A stretch of 64,000 bases of DNA from Bacillus sp. BHET2 (GCF_005938125.1 NZ_VCQN01000001.1:558001-622000), one strand, 5' to 3'; shown: positions 18,556-26,680, counted from the first letter of the stretch. Made by a program: numbers and translations. Notes: generated by a model from the sequence alone, not told the origin.

Positions 18556-19926
18556 ATGGACCAGATGTTCAAAGTACCCATCCGCAATCTGTTCTGCCTT
18601 CTAAGCTATGTCAATGACATGCCGGAGCTGATTGAGAGTCTGAACGATGTCGATGAAGATCTGATTACGTATGACTTCATCGTCAATCAATTCATTAAGG
18701 AAGTGGAATGGCTTCACCGGCGGGGGTTCGTCAAGGATTATGTAGAGAAGCAGGAGGTGACCAACCGGCTGGCTGGCCGGATGCTTATCAATGAATCCAT
18801 TCCTTATCTCGTCGGGAGAAAGCCGGTGCTCGTTTGTGAAAAGGATGAGTATTCGCCCGATATTCTGCTCAACCAAGTGATGAAGGCTACGCTGCAGTCA
18901 ATCTGTGTGAATCGATATGTAAAAAAAGAGACGAGGAAGAAGAGTTTCATGCAATTGGATTATCTTCATGAGGTTGGGGAGATCCAACTTACGAAGAAGG
19001 TTTATTCCCAGATTTATTTTGGTAGACAGAATGTGCATTACAAACGGATGATTCACCTCGCTATGATGTTATTCGAGCTTAGTTTGTTGTCTCACAAACA
19101 AGGGAAGTGGAGCTTATTTTCCGCGGAACTAGATGAAAAAGCCTTGAATGGCATCTTTGAAAAGTTTCTGTTTCATTTTTACCGAATTGAACAGAAGGAT
19201 TATCGAGTGTCGTCGGAAGTATTAAGGTGGAGGCTCGAAGGAAACACGTCCTTCCTGCCTCAGATGAAAACGGATGTTTCTCTTACCCATCATAATGGTG
19301 TGGAGAAAATCATCATTGACGCTAAATTTTATAAGAATGCATTTCAAGAGAATTTCGGGAAGTCTACTTTTCACAGCCATAACATGTATCAGTTGTTTAC
19401 ATACTTGATGCACCAGAAGAAAGAGCTTCAACTGAGAGGGATATTGATTTATCCCACGAATGGAACGGTTATTGATGAGAAGTATCAGTGGAGTGAGAAT
19501 GTCTGGATGGAAGTAATGACTTTGGATTTGTATGGATCCTGGAAAGAGATTCATGGGAGTTTGATGGCATTGGTTGATGAAGAAAATGGTATCAAGAAAA
19601 ATGAGATTCAAGCTAAAATTGATGAGATTTTCGAAAGTATTTCTATTTATCCTGAGTACACGGGTGAGGTCATTCGTATCACGGATTATGAATGGAGCCA
19701 GGAAATAAAAGACTTTCGGGTAGAGTATTATGTTGGAAGAAGGAAGTATGTATTCTACTACCCAGATGAATTGGACGCAGCTCTTGAAGGTTATGAAGTG
19801 AGTGATGATAAGTTAGAGCAGCTAGAGAATGAAGTGAATTATATTAAGAGGATGATGGAGAGAGGAATTGGGGCTAAGGAGTATTATCCGCTTACTGAAA
19901 TTAAAGAGAATATAGGAGGAAGTTAG
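18556..19926 (+). CDS. mcrC: McrC-type nuclease subunit of the restriction system
   Basis: A 456-residue protein starting one base after the mcrB stop. It has the McrC opening PIRNLFCLLSYV and the PD-(D/E)XK core: MKTDVSL (about 236) and KIIIDAKFY (about 252-258), then NMYQLFTYL. A C-terminal extension of about 100 residues after the nuclease domain is not usual for short McrC proteins and is unassigned. McrC binds the McrB ring and cuts DNA. The tight spacing shows one operon with McrB. Confidence 0.92.
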   Translation: MDQMFKVPIRNLFCLLSYVNDMPELIESLNDVDEDLITYDFIVNQFIKEVEWLHRRGFVKDYVEKQEVTNRLAGRMLINESIPYLVGRKPVLVCEKDEYSPDILLNQVMKATLQSICVNRYVKKETRKKSFMQLDYLHEVGEIQLTKKVYSQIYFGRQNVHYKRMIHLAMMLFELSLLSHKQGKWSLFSAELDEKALNGIFEKFLFHFYRIEQKDYRVSSEVLRWRLEGNTSFLPQMKTDVSLTHHNGVEKIIIDAKFYKNAFQENFGKSTFHSHNMYQLFTYLMHQKKELQLRGILIYPTNGTVIDEKYQWSENVWMEVMTLDLYGSWKEIHGSLMALVDEENGIKKNEIQAKIDEIFESISIYPEYTGEVIRITDYEWSQEIKDFRVEYYVGRRKYVFYYPDELDAALEGYEVSDDKLEQLENEVNYIKRMMERGIGAKEYYPLTEIKENIGGS

Positions 19927-19927
19927 T

Positions 19928-20573
19928 TTGGTGAAAATCAAGAAATATGCCGCTTCCATGTTAATCGGTGCAGTATTGGTCGGATGTTCAGCAGAAGAAA
20001 CGTCTGAACCAAAAAAGACCGTTGAAAAGGCAGCGACTGTAGAAGAGGAATTCCAGTCCATTGAAGATAAAGCTCATAATGAGATGAAGGAAAACTTCAT
20101 GGATAATAAGGAAGAAGCCGTTAATGTCGTAGAGAGTTTAAAGAGGATTTTGGAGGAGCCTATGGATGATTCTCTGGTCGAAGCTGGTTTTGACAAGGAA
20201 TATGATTGGTATTTAAAGTCTCAAAAAGTATCCAATGAAGTCGATGAATTCCTAAGGTTTCAGGATAAACCTAAATCAAGCGACTTGTTGAATGTTAGAT
20301 TGCTTGCCGCCACAATCGGGCATCTTCAGTATGTAAGAACGGCCCATATAGACGACACGGGTGGGGAGACAGAAGCTCAAACAGCTGTGGATGATTGGAA
20401 GCCGGCCAGTCTGGATCTGAATTATTCATATGAAGAGAATTGTCCACGATTTAGATATTGCTTTAAATCATAGTGGAGAAGGTGAAACATTTGGAGTGAC
20501 TTATCTGATGGACGGTGAGAATCTGGAAGAGTTGAAATCGTTTATAAACGGTGGAGGGTACCAGGGAAGCTAG
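19928..20573 (+). pseudogene. Lipoprotein gene broken by a frameshift near 20430
   Basis: From TTG 19928 (AGGAGGA seven bases upstream) the protein has a lipoprotein signal, ASMLIGAVLVGC, then an acidic helical region. It runs to LDLNYSYE, then turns into ENCPRFRYCFKS and stops at 20473. In the next frame from 20430 the sequence reads MKRIVHDLDIALNHSGEG, continues with FGVTYLMDGENLEELKSF and stops at 20573, giving a better protein. A 1- or 2-base indel near 20425-20435 best explains this. No family assigned. It may be a true pseudogene or a sequencing error. Confidence 0.7.
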
Positions 20574-20583
20574 GGAGTGAGTG

Positions 20584-20635
20584 GGGACGGAATTCGCTCT
20601 TCTCATACAGAGGAAACCGTCTCCTGTTAATTCCA
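20584..20635. repeat. Diverged GTGGGGACGG / ACCGTCTCC hairpin element
   Basis: GTGGGGACGGAATTC and AACCGTCTCCTGTTAATTCC belong to the dispersed GGGACGG hairpin family described for 53438-53464. The copy lies between two lipoprotein genes. Confidence 0.45.
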
Positions 20636-20744
20636 GAAGGTTATTTGGAAGTTTTAGAATGTGGACACAAAAATAGCATTTCAAGTTCTAACATATAGGA
20701 GTCAGAAAATGACGACATAAATCAATAGTAGGAGGATGCCAAAA

Positions 20745-21182
20745 ATGAAAAAAACGATATTCATTGCCCTTTTAGTTACAGTACTTACAGTTCTATTTGC
20801 TGGGTGTAGTTCAACAAGTTCAGAAAACAGCGAAAAAACCTCAAAGCAAATACCTGAGTTAACAGGTGAGTGGAAACAAACAAATAGTAAATCCTCAGAC
20901 GCTTATCAAGCTGCTACAATCAATAATGATACGATTGAAATCTACTGGGTAAGCGATAACGGCGACACAAAATCTCTTTATTGGGCTGGTTCTTTTACCG
21001 CTCCTACAACTGCAGACGAACCTTATACTTGGGATTCAGAAAGTGACCATAGTAAAACGGAAAATGCTATGCTTGCATCTTCGGATGATACTAAAACTAT
21101 GACATACCAAGATGGAGTATTAAGTTATGAGGTTTCTGCTTTGGGGACGACTACAAAGGTTAAACTAGAAAAACAAAAATAA
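20745..21182 (+). CDS. Lipoprotein of unknown function
   Basis: A 145-residue protein with signal peptide MKKTIFIALLVTVLTVLFAG and lipobox Cys (FAGCSS), then a Ser/Thr-rich linker. The predicted beta-rich domain (ELTGEWKQTN...IEIYWVSDNG...LYWAGSF) resembles small Bacillus lipoproteins with a lipocalin-like or META-like fold. ATG 20745 is chosen because AGGAGG at 20730-20735 overlaps the alternative ATG at 20736. It would be anchored on the outer face of the membrane. Function unknown. Confidence 0.7.
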   Translation: MKKTIFIALLVTVLTVLFAGCSSTSSENSEKTSKQIPELTGEWKQTNSKSSDAYQAATINNDTIEIYWVSDNGDTKSLYWAGSFTAPTTADEPYTWDSESDHSKTENAMLASSDDTKTMTYQDGVLSYEVSALGTTTKVKLEKQK

Positions 21183-21269
21183 TTACAATTCAAGGGAAAT
21201 TTAATTGGTTTTCAAAAAATGTTATGAGTAGGTTAGTGAAGTATCAATTTGAAGTGAAAGTAAAACACA

Positions 21270-21299
21270 GCATTCGGTCCTGGATGCTGTGTTTTTTTT
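21270..21299 (+). terminator. Hairpin and T-run after the lipoprotein gene
   Basis: ACACAGCATTC and GGATGCTGTGT pair around a short loop and run straight into eight T residues. Confidence 0.8.
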
Positions 21300-21404
21300 G
21301 AAGCCAAAGAAGCCAAGTAACCTGTCCCCTTGGTTCCCTGCATGTTTGAAAATTAAGGAAATATACTACTTATGTAAGCTTACTATATGGAGGGGGTACA
21401 GATA

Positions 21405-22136
21405 GTGGGGGAATCACCAAAAAAGAAAAAACCGTTCTATAAAAAGTGGTGGGTCTGGGTCATTGCGATTCTGATTGTTGCAGCAGCTGTTGGTGGGAAT
21501 GAGACTGAGACGAGTGATACGAAGGAAAAGGAGGTCAAGTCAGAGGCTACCGAACCCGTGGCGGTTGAGCCAAAAGAGTCAGAAGAGAAAAAAGAAGAAC
21601 CTAATAAAGAGGAGCCTAAAACAGAACAGCCCAAAACAGAGGAACCCAAAAAAGAAGAAGCAAAAGTGGAAGATGAAGTCCCCGCAGAACATGCATCCGC
21701 TTTGACAAAAGCGAAGACATACGCTGAGATCATGAATATGTCCAAAGCGGCGATTCATAATCAATTAGTTTCAGAGTTTGGTGAAAAGTTTTCCGAGGAA
21801 GCGGCTACGTATGCCATGGGAAAGCTTGAATATGATTGGAAGGACAACGCTATGAAAAAGGCGGAATCTTACTCTGATACGATGTACATGTCAAAACAAG
21901 GTATCTATGATCAGCTAGTTTCAGAGTACGGTGAACAGTTCACTGCGGAAGAAGCACAATATGCGATCGAGACAATGAAAGCCGATTTTAAAAAGAACGC
22001 CTTGGAAAAAGCAAAAAGTTATCAAGACTCCATGGCCATGTCACCAGAAGCGATAAGAGACCAACTCGTTTCTGAATACGGCGAACAGTTCACTCAAGAG
22101 GAAGCGGATTACGCTATTCAACATTTAACGGAATAA
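21405..22136 (+). CDS. Membrane-anchored protein with three Ltp repeats
   Basis: A 243-residue protein. A basic start and one membrane segment (WWVWVIAILIVAAAVGG) are followed by a Glu/Lys/Pro-rich spacer. Then come three tandem units of about 46 residues, each with the pattern KA.SY.D.M.MS...I.DQLVSEYGEQFT.EEA.YAI. This is the Ltp (host cell surface-exposed lipoprotein) repeat family; phage-encoded Ltp of Streptococcus phage TP-J34 blocks DNA injection of superinfecting phage. GTG 21405 follows GGAGGGGG at 8 bases. A superinfection-exclusion role is plausible beside the defence island but not shown. Confidence 0.82.
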   Translation: MGESPKKKKPFYKKWWVWVIAILIVAAAVGGNETETSDTKEKEVKSEATEPVAVEPKESEEKKEEPNKEEPKTEQPKTEEPKKEEAKVEDEVPAEHASALTKAKTYAEIMNMSKAAIHNQLVSEFGEKFSEEAATYAMGKLEYDWKDNAMKKAESYSDTMYMSKQGIYDQLVSEYGEQFTAEEAQYAIETMKADFKKNALEKAKSYQDSMAMSPEAIRDQLVSEYGEQFTQEEADYAIQHLTE

Positions 22137-22184
22137 AATCGTACACATGAATGGGTGTCTGACCCTTAACATACTACTTTATAT

Positions 22185-22227
22185 TAAAAGATCCACACCT
22201 CCAATGGAAGATGTGGATCTTTTTTGT
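22185..22227 (+). terminator. Hairpin after the Ltp-repeat gene
   Basis: AAAAGATCCACA and TGTGGATCTTTT flank a 17-base loop, followed by TTTT. Because it is symmetric it could also serve the convergent toxin gene. Confidence 0.7.
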
Positions 22228-22248
22228 AAGCACTAGTATATATCCTAA

Positions 22249-22554
22249 TTACTCAACTGATTTTTGGTGAGGATGACGAACTAAAAAGATTTCTATTTGA
22301 TTCATTTTTATTCTGTAGAAGACTTTATAGGGATCAGACTTTCCTATAGATATTAATACCATTCGTAGGTCAACAGGCATTTTCTTTATAAGAACATGTC
22401 TTCCAGGAATATGAATTGAGAAATCCTGTTGTATGAAATAGAACTCAATGGTTTCCTTTAGATATGTGGCAATCGGTTGGAGTTCAATAGTATGCCTCCA
22501 TCTGTCTAGAGCTATAAGGGAAGAAATTGCCGACTTTCTCCACACTATTTTCAT
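22249..22554 (-). CDS. RelE/ParE-type toxin
   Basis: A 101-residue basic protein with the RelE/ParE pattern: MKIVWRKSAISSLIALDRWR, IATYLKETIEFY, then the C-terminal strand pair DPYKVFYRIKMNQIEIFLVRH. Family members cut ribosome-bound mRNA or poison gyrase. It starts 4 bases after the small acidic antitoxin gene on the same strand, the classic antitoxin-then-toxin order. The RVF(Y)R...I.I..V.H tail supports the call. Which target is used cannot be decided from sequence. Confidence 0.78.
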   Translation of the reverse strand: MKIVWRKSAISSLIALDRWRHTIELQPIATYLKETIEFYFIQQDFSIHIPGRHVLIKKMPVDLRMVLISIGKSDPYKVFYRIKMNQIEIFLVRHPHQKSVE

Positions 22555-22558
22555 GGGT

Positions 22559-22789
22559 TTAGCTCTCTAACATCTTCTTAATTTCATCTTCTGAAAGAAT
22601 GGGATTATCTCCCTCCAACGCCTTCAATAATTGCTTTTCCTCATCAGAGTCTGTCACTTGATAACCGTCATCGTGACTGACTTCTTCTACTTCCATTAAT
22701 AAGTACTTACGTTTGCCGACTTGGATGTATGAATGCCCTGATTGAATTGCTTTTTTTACATCATCTTGATCAATTCTTATAGGTTCCAT
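22559..22789 (-). CDS. Antitoxin partner of the RelE/ParE-type toxin
   Basis: A 76-residue acidic protein. The N-terminal part (IRIDQDDVKKAIQSGHSYIQVGKRKYLLMEVEE) is beta-rich, and the tail DNPILSEDEIKKMLES is a likely toxin-binding helix. It stops 4 bases before the toxin start. A 16-codon relic of the same tail (NPILSEEEIKEMLE) survives at 26552-26599, so a second copy once existed. It probably represses its own operon; no clear palindrome was confirmed in the promoter. Confidence 0.75.
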   Translation of the reverse strand: MEPIRIDQDDVKKAIQSGHSYIQVGKRKYLLMEVEEVSHDDGYQVTDSDEEKQLLKALEGDNPILSEDEIKKMLES

Positions 22790-22961
22790 TTACATCACCA
22801 ACTTTGATTTATTTAACTTTATTATAAATCATCTGTTTTAAAGAATAAAGTTTAGGAGGATTTGTTATTTGGACAAATGAATGATGTTCAAAATAAGGTG
22901 AAATCGAGCTTAGAATGGAGGGAACCTCTTAATTCTCTTTCCCTATAAATCAAGTTAACAT

Positions 22962-23567
22962 TCACGACGGTCTTTTTCCTTTTTCTTCATAGTGTACTCC
23001 GGAGGTTTTCTTTAAGTAATCCGTAATATAAGTTACATTTTCCTGATGTTCTTGATTCCCATCCTTAGGAATATAAAACTTAGTCTGAGACTTCCCCTCC
23101 CCATCATAAAAAAGAAGATGTCTAGAAGTAGATACTACTTTTAGATTCTGACCAATCCTATGTTGTCGATTTCCAAGTAAGAAGGCCTTTTGATCCTGAT
23201 CAAACACAATCATGTAGTCCTCATCGTTTGCTGGCTGGTATTTCTCTTTTAAACGGCGGGCTGATTGTTTTAGGAATGCATGGATTCTGAAGCGGAAATA
23301 GAAATACAACAGAAGGTGTACGACAAGGGATAAACCGAACGCCAATAGAGCTGGGAACATCACTTGCGATATAAATGCGAACATCACTGGAGACGATGTA
23401 CTTGCTGATTCTTGAAATTCATGATTCCAGTACAAAAATAATACTATGGAAATCACGAATAAACCTATGTTTCCAAAGATGTAAACTTTTCTAAAGTAAG
23501 GCATGTATTTAAGGAGTTCATAGTATCCGTCATCAGACAGCTTGAATGTGAAAGTTTTCTTTTGCAT
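22962..23567 (-). CDS. YcxB-like membrane protein
   Basis: A 201-residue protein with two adjacent membrane segments (about residues 28-45 and 66-92). A C-terminal cytoplasmic domain follows, with VSTSRHLLFYDG and KFYIPKDG, the layout of the YcxB-like family (two helices plus a small beta domain). The starting FTFKLSDDGYYELLKYM also fits that family. Function of the family is unknown. It is a single gene; a G/C-rich hairpin with T-run lies upstream at 23694-23724. Confidence 0.65.
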   Translation of the reverse strand: MQKKTFTFKLSDDGYYELLKYMPYFRKVYIFGNIGLFVISIVLFLYWNHEFQESASTSSPVMFAFISQVMFPALLAFGLSLVVHLLLYFYFRFRIHAFLKQSARRLKEKYQPANDEDYMIVFDQDQKAFLLGNRQHRIGQNLKVVSTSRHLLFYDGEGKSQTKFYIPKDGNQEHQENVTYITDYLKKTSGVHYEEKGKRPS

Positions 23568-23693
23568 AGATGGTCCTCCTTTCTAAATAGTCATTACTTT
23601 AAGTCTAGTTTATATAGATGAAAGTTCAAGTGTTTTCATGCCATTGAATTCTGATTGGATGGCGTATTCATTAAGTTCATATGTCCTCCTACA

Positions 23694-23724
23694 AACATTC
23701 GGACCCCACCCGAATGTTTTTTTT
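23694..23724. terminator. Hairpin with T-run in the divergent gap
   Basis: AACATTCGG and CCGAATGTT pair around ACCCCA and are followed by eight T residues on the plus strand. No intact plus-strand gene precedes it, so it may be a relic or end an unseen small RNA. Confidence 0.6.
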
Positions 23725-23809
23725 ATAAAAAATGTATCCAAAGGGTGTCCCTTTCACTCCCATCCCCCTATATAAAGGGTGAAACCAAAATGAATGAGGA
23801 GTGATTGTA

Positions 23810-24670
23810 ATGAATGGATGGAGAAAGTTGGAGACAGGAATGTTGGATATGGAGACGTTTCATCACCCGGAGGATCTTCGTTTGTATGTGTTGGTTCTGT
23901 TGAATGCGACACATAAAGGCGGGGTTCAGGTTGGCGGTGTGGTGCTTGGGGAGAGGCAGTATGTGCGTTCGCTCCGGAAGCTGCGGGAGGATCTGTGGTT
24001 CTATAATGGGAAGAAGATTGATGAGTATTCCCATTCGCGGATTCAGCGTTCGATTAAGCGGTTGGAGAAGTGTGGGTGGTTGAAGGCGGAGAAGTATGAG
24101 CATGGGTATGTGTTTACGCTGAGACCGACGAAGGATTTCGCCTGTGGGGAGTATTTGAGTTGGATGGGGATGTCGAAGAAGGAAGAGGAACGTGAGGAAT
24201 CCGGTGGTGACCAGCCTGATGATGGGGCTGGTTCCGGGATGTCTTCGTGCGGCGAAAAGGATGTGAAACAGGTGCGGAGAGAACCTGCAAACAGACTTAA
24301 GAACTTAGAGAAAGAAGAGATCTTAGAGAACAACAACATCAACACCACTGCCACTAGAGACACTAAGGATGTAAATAGGCTGCAGGCGCTGATTGGACAT
24401 TTCGTTGGCAGGAGAGGACAAGGCTTTCTGTTAACCCCGATGGATCACGTGGCGATGGAGCGGATCAGTTTGAGCGAGTTGTCGACGGATGAGTTGATTC
24501 GATTTATGGATGAGCAGTTTGACAAGCAGGAGAGCATTAATCCGAAGCTGACGATCAACAGTCCGAAGTATTTGGAGAAGGCCCTTGAGGCGTACGTTTC
24601 TCCTCGGGAATCGATGCAGGACATGGATGACTTCTTGGACGGGCTTGAGGAGATTGTGACGGAGGCATGA
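23810..24670 (+). CDS. Winged-helix, replisome-organizer-like protein
   Basis: A 286-residue protein. Residues 1-105 read LRLYVLVLLNATHKGG, VVLGERQYVRSLRKLRED and YSHSRIQRSIKRLEKCGWL. This is the pattern of the N-terminal wing of phage/plasmid replisome organizers and DnaD-like initiators. A charged spacer and a helical C-terminal domain (FLLTPMDHVAMERISL...SPKYLEKALEAYV) follow. ATG 23810 has GAGGAG eight bases upstream. Its isolation from other phage genes suggests a relic of a mobile element. The link to replication is by pattern only. Confidence 0.55.
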   Translation: MNGWRKLETGMLDMETFHHPEDLRLYVLVLLNATHKGGVQVGGVVLGERQYVRSLRKLREDLWFYNGKKIDEYSHSRIQRSIKRLEKCGWLKAEKYEHGYVFTLRPTKDFACGEYLSWMGMSKKEEEREESGGDQPDDGAGSGMSSCGEKDVKQVRREPANRLKNLEKEEILENNNINTTATRDTKDVNRLQALIGHFVGRRGQGFLLTPMDHVAMERISLSELSTDELIRFMDEQFDKQESINPKLTINSPKYLEKALEAYVSPRESMQDMDDFLDGLEEIVTEA

Positions 24671-24710
24671 CTTCGGGAGAGTTCAGGGAGCTGGTGAAGA
24701 TAATCAAGAT

Positions 24711-24737
24711 GAAGCAGGGGGACGGTTCTGTTGCTTC
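24711..24737. repeat. GAAGCA hairpin element, reverse orientation
   Basis: GAAGCAGGGGGACGGTTCTG followed by TTGCTTC is an inverted-repeat copy of the GAAGCA...ACCGTCCCC family. A near-identical copy with the same right flank lies at 41238-41264. Confidence 0.7.
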
Positions 24738-24806
24738 GGTTTGAGTAGGGCGGGGGGACAGGTCCGTTTGCTGTGAAGGGTTCTAATTTTGAAAACTATA
24801 AAAAAG

Positions 24807-25139
24807 TCAATTTGCCTCTTCTGTTATTTTTCTATCTTTATAAAACTCTTTCATTGATTTTTTTAGATTGTTTTCTTGGTATGGAGTTTTTTCTAATGCT
24901 TTATCAAATAATGAGATAATGGATGATTTGTTATCTTGATAGTTTTCGTTACTCATATTGATTCTCTCTTCTTCAAAAATCTCTTTAACAATATTAGTTT
25001 TTCTGTCTTGACCTAATTTACTCCAGTGTTTCACTATTAACTCATTATTAGAGATCTCCTCTACTGTTTCTTCATCTGCACAGCCTAGTAGCAAGAATGG
25101 GAGCGTACAACATAGTAAAATAACAATTAGTTTCTTCAA
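24807..25139 (-). CDS. Small lipoprotein of unknown function
   Basis: A 110-residue protein with a signal peptide (MKKLIVILLCCTLPFLLLGC) whose last Cys is a perfect lipobox. An acidic/basic helical domain (VEEISNNELIVKHWSKLGQD...KSMKEFYKDRKITEE) follows. It would be tethered to the outside of the membrane. It is a single gene on the minus strand with its own ribosome site. No family recognised. Confidence 0.7.
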   Translation of the reverse strand: MKKLIVILLCCTLPFLLLGCADEETVEEISNNELIVKHWSKLGQDRKTNIVKEIFEEERINMSNENYQDNKSSIISLFDKALEKTPYQENNLKKSMKEFYKDRKITEEAN

Positions 25140-25259
25140 GTGATCCCTCCACGTTTTATGTATATGTTTATGGTAACTGTGTTTATTGTAATGTGCAAAG
25201 TGAAGTTAGCCAGGGGACCCTTGGCTAAGGATTAAATAATGAAGAGGGGAGGGATTGGG

Positions 25260-25544
25260 ATGTTGGTGACGGAGTATGCGAAGGGGAATGAGTTGAATTT
25301 TCGAATTGAGAGTTTGAAGGTGTATGTAGTGTTGATGGGATTGTTGGGTGAGGAGCGGGAGCGGCGTGGGGATGGGTATGAGTTGGTGAGTTATCGGGAG
25401 TTGTGGGAAGGGTGTAAAGAGGCTGGGGTGTTGAGTGGGGTGGATCAGGGGTTTGCGGTGATGATGGATATGGTGGGTGTGGTGGAGGATGGGGGATTGA
25501 TTGGGAGGGAGAGGGTTAGTGGGGGGAGTTGCGTGAGGTGTTAG
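25260..25544 (+). CDS. G-rich small gene, winged-helix-like protein of unknown function
   Basis: A 94-residue frame, MLVTEYAKGNELNFRIESLK onward, with GYELVSYRELWEGCKEAGVL looking like a helix-turn-helix unit. AGGGGAGGG precedes ATG 25260. The last 15 residues (RERVSGGSCVRC) look out of character and may follow a frameshift. Codon third positions are strongly G-biased. The opposite strand is also open over this stretch, but its protein is a Pro/His low-complexity artefact. A fragment of the gene start recurs at 41310-41345. Confidence 0.4.
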   Translation: MLVTEYAKGNELNFRIESLKVYVVLMGLLGEERERRGDGYELVSYRELWEGCKEAGVLSGVDQGFAVMMDMVGVVEDGGLIGRERVSGGSCVRC

Positions 25545-25551
25545 AGTGGGC

Positions 25552-25590
25552 AAAAAGGAAGCAGGAGAACCGTCCCCGTGCTCCCCTAAG
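25552..25590. repeat. GAAGCA...ACCGTCCCCGTGC element
   Basis: AAAAAGGAAGCAGGAGAACC followed by GTCCCCGTGCTCCCC is a near-consensus member of the dispersed family, placed just after the G-rich gene. Confidence 0.65.
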
Positions 25591-25698
25591 CTCCCACTTG
25601 AACCCCTTGATCATTTTACTGAATTTTCTAAATAAAACATGTAGATTAGACGATTTATGGTATAATAGAATGACAATCAAACGAAAGCGATCTGAGCT

Positions 25699-26232
25699 AT
25701 GTTATTAAATGCAGCTACAAACAGTCCCGTTGATTATTATTTTCGAGAAGTGGGAAAAGAAGAGGTAAAGGATAATAGGTACCTTCCTGATTATGGTTGG
25801 GAATTTAATTGGCTTTATCCGATATCGCATGATTTTAAGGTTTTCGGATTAGTTACTGACCATAATCCAGATATTGTAGAGGGTCTTATTGCCTTGAAAG
25901 AAAACCCAGATGAAGACTTCCTTTGTGTAGATGTAGATATTATTGAATCTTCACCACAAAATAAGAAGTTTATAAAAGGTGTACTTAACCAAGAGCGCTC
26001 ATATATAAATGTTGGAAGAGTTCTCTTAGCGTTTGCTTGTTGGTACAGTATTGAAAAAGGGTATGACGGGTATGTTGGTCTCACATCCAAAAGCAGCAAA
26101 TATCCCTTTTATGAGAGTCTGGGAGCTCGACTGACATATGGGCAGCATTTCATGTTTGATGACATTGCAGCTGAAAGGCTTGTAAAAATATACTTTTCGG
26201 GAGGTGTAGTATGGTGGCAGGAACCAAGTTGA
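25699..26232 (+). CDS. GNAT-fold acetyltransferase-like protein
   Basis: A 177-residue protein. The C-terminal half (NVGRVLLAFACWYSIEKGYD, GYVGLTSKSSKYPFYESLGA) has the order of a GNAT acetyltransferase: acyl-CoA-binding helix start, strand 5, and the FYESLGA turn. The usual Q/RxxGxG/A pyrophosphate loop is only loosely conserved (INVGRVL). The ribosome site before ATG 25699 is weak, so the start is uncertain. It overlaps the next gene by 22 bases, so the two are probably coupled. Confidence 0.6.
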   Translation: MLLNAATNSPVDYYFREVGKEEVKDNRYLPDYGWEFNWLYPISHDFKVFGLVTDHNPDIVEGLIALKENPDEDFLCVDVDIIESSPQNKKFIKGVLNQERSYINVGRVLLAFACWYSIEKGYDGYVGLTSKSSKYPFYESLGARLTYGQHFMFDDIAAERLVKIYFSGGVVWWQEPS

Positions 26233-26462
26233 AATCAAGATATTTTAAAAAAATTCCAGGAGGGCATACTATAACCAGGAGTGATAGAATGCATAAAGAT
26301 GTCGAGAAATTTGATCATGATTTTCCTGATGGGGTATTTGCATTCCCAGCACCCGTCGAATCCCCGAAAGTGAAAATAAGGGCATTGGACAAATACTGCA
26401 AAGAACACGGTGTTCAACCAAAAGATTTAACAGATGAAGAAATGCGACAGTTCCTTGTTTAA
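26211..26462 (+). CDS. Small protein coupled to the GNAT-like gene
   Basis: An 83-residue protein whose GGGAGGTG ribosome site and ATG lie inside the end of the GNAT-like gene. Sequence: a basic start, DHDFPDGVFAFPAPVESPKV, and an acidic C-terminal helix DLTDEEMRQFLV. No family recognised. The overlap suggests fixed stoichiometry with the acetyltransferase, for example as a partner or regulator. A toxin-antitoxin relation is speculative. Confidence 0.6.
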   Translation: MVAGTKLKSRYFKKIPGGHTITRSDRMHKDVEKFDHDFPDGVFAFPAPVESPKVKIRALDKYCKEHGVQPKDLTDEEMRQFLV

Positions 26463-26470
26463 TAGCTAAA

Positions 26471-26517
26471 TAGGGACGTATCTCACTTTGCCAAAGGTGG
26501 GATACGTCCCTTTTTCC
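26471..26517 (+). terminator. Terminator after the GNAT gene pair
   Basis: AGGGACGTATCTCAC and GTGGGATACGTCCCT pair around a short loop and are followed by a T-run. Confidence 0.8.
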
Positions 26518-26551
26518 ATGTTGTGTTTTACGGATTAGGTAGAGATGAGCT

Positions 26552-26599
26552 TCACTCCAACATCTCCTTTATTTCTTCTTCTGAAAGAATCGGATTAGT
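26552..26599 (-). pseudogene. Relic of an antitoxin C-terminus
   Basis: Read on the minus strand, 16 codons give TNPILSEEEIKEMLE and a stop, close to the antitoxin tail DNPILSEDEIKKMLES at 22559-22600. Nothing recognisable of the rest of the antitoxin or of a toxin remains. Confidence 0.65.
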
Positions 26600-26680
26600 C
26601 GTCCAGTACATTTCAATAAATGTTATAATTATCTAAATAATAAAAATTTTACAACTGCATGAATAGAGGAAGGTGATTGT

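Noticed and set aside
23810-25544. Intact prophage or plasmid replication region
   Set aside because: Only two winged-helix-like proteins are present, with no integrase, terminase, primase or iteron cluster.
25206-25553. Minus-strand open frame of 115 codons opposite the G-rich gene
   Set aside because: Its protein is Pro/His low complexity produced by the base bias of the other strand.
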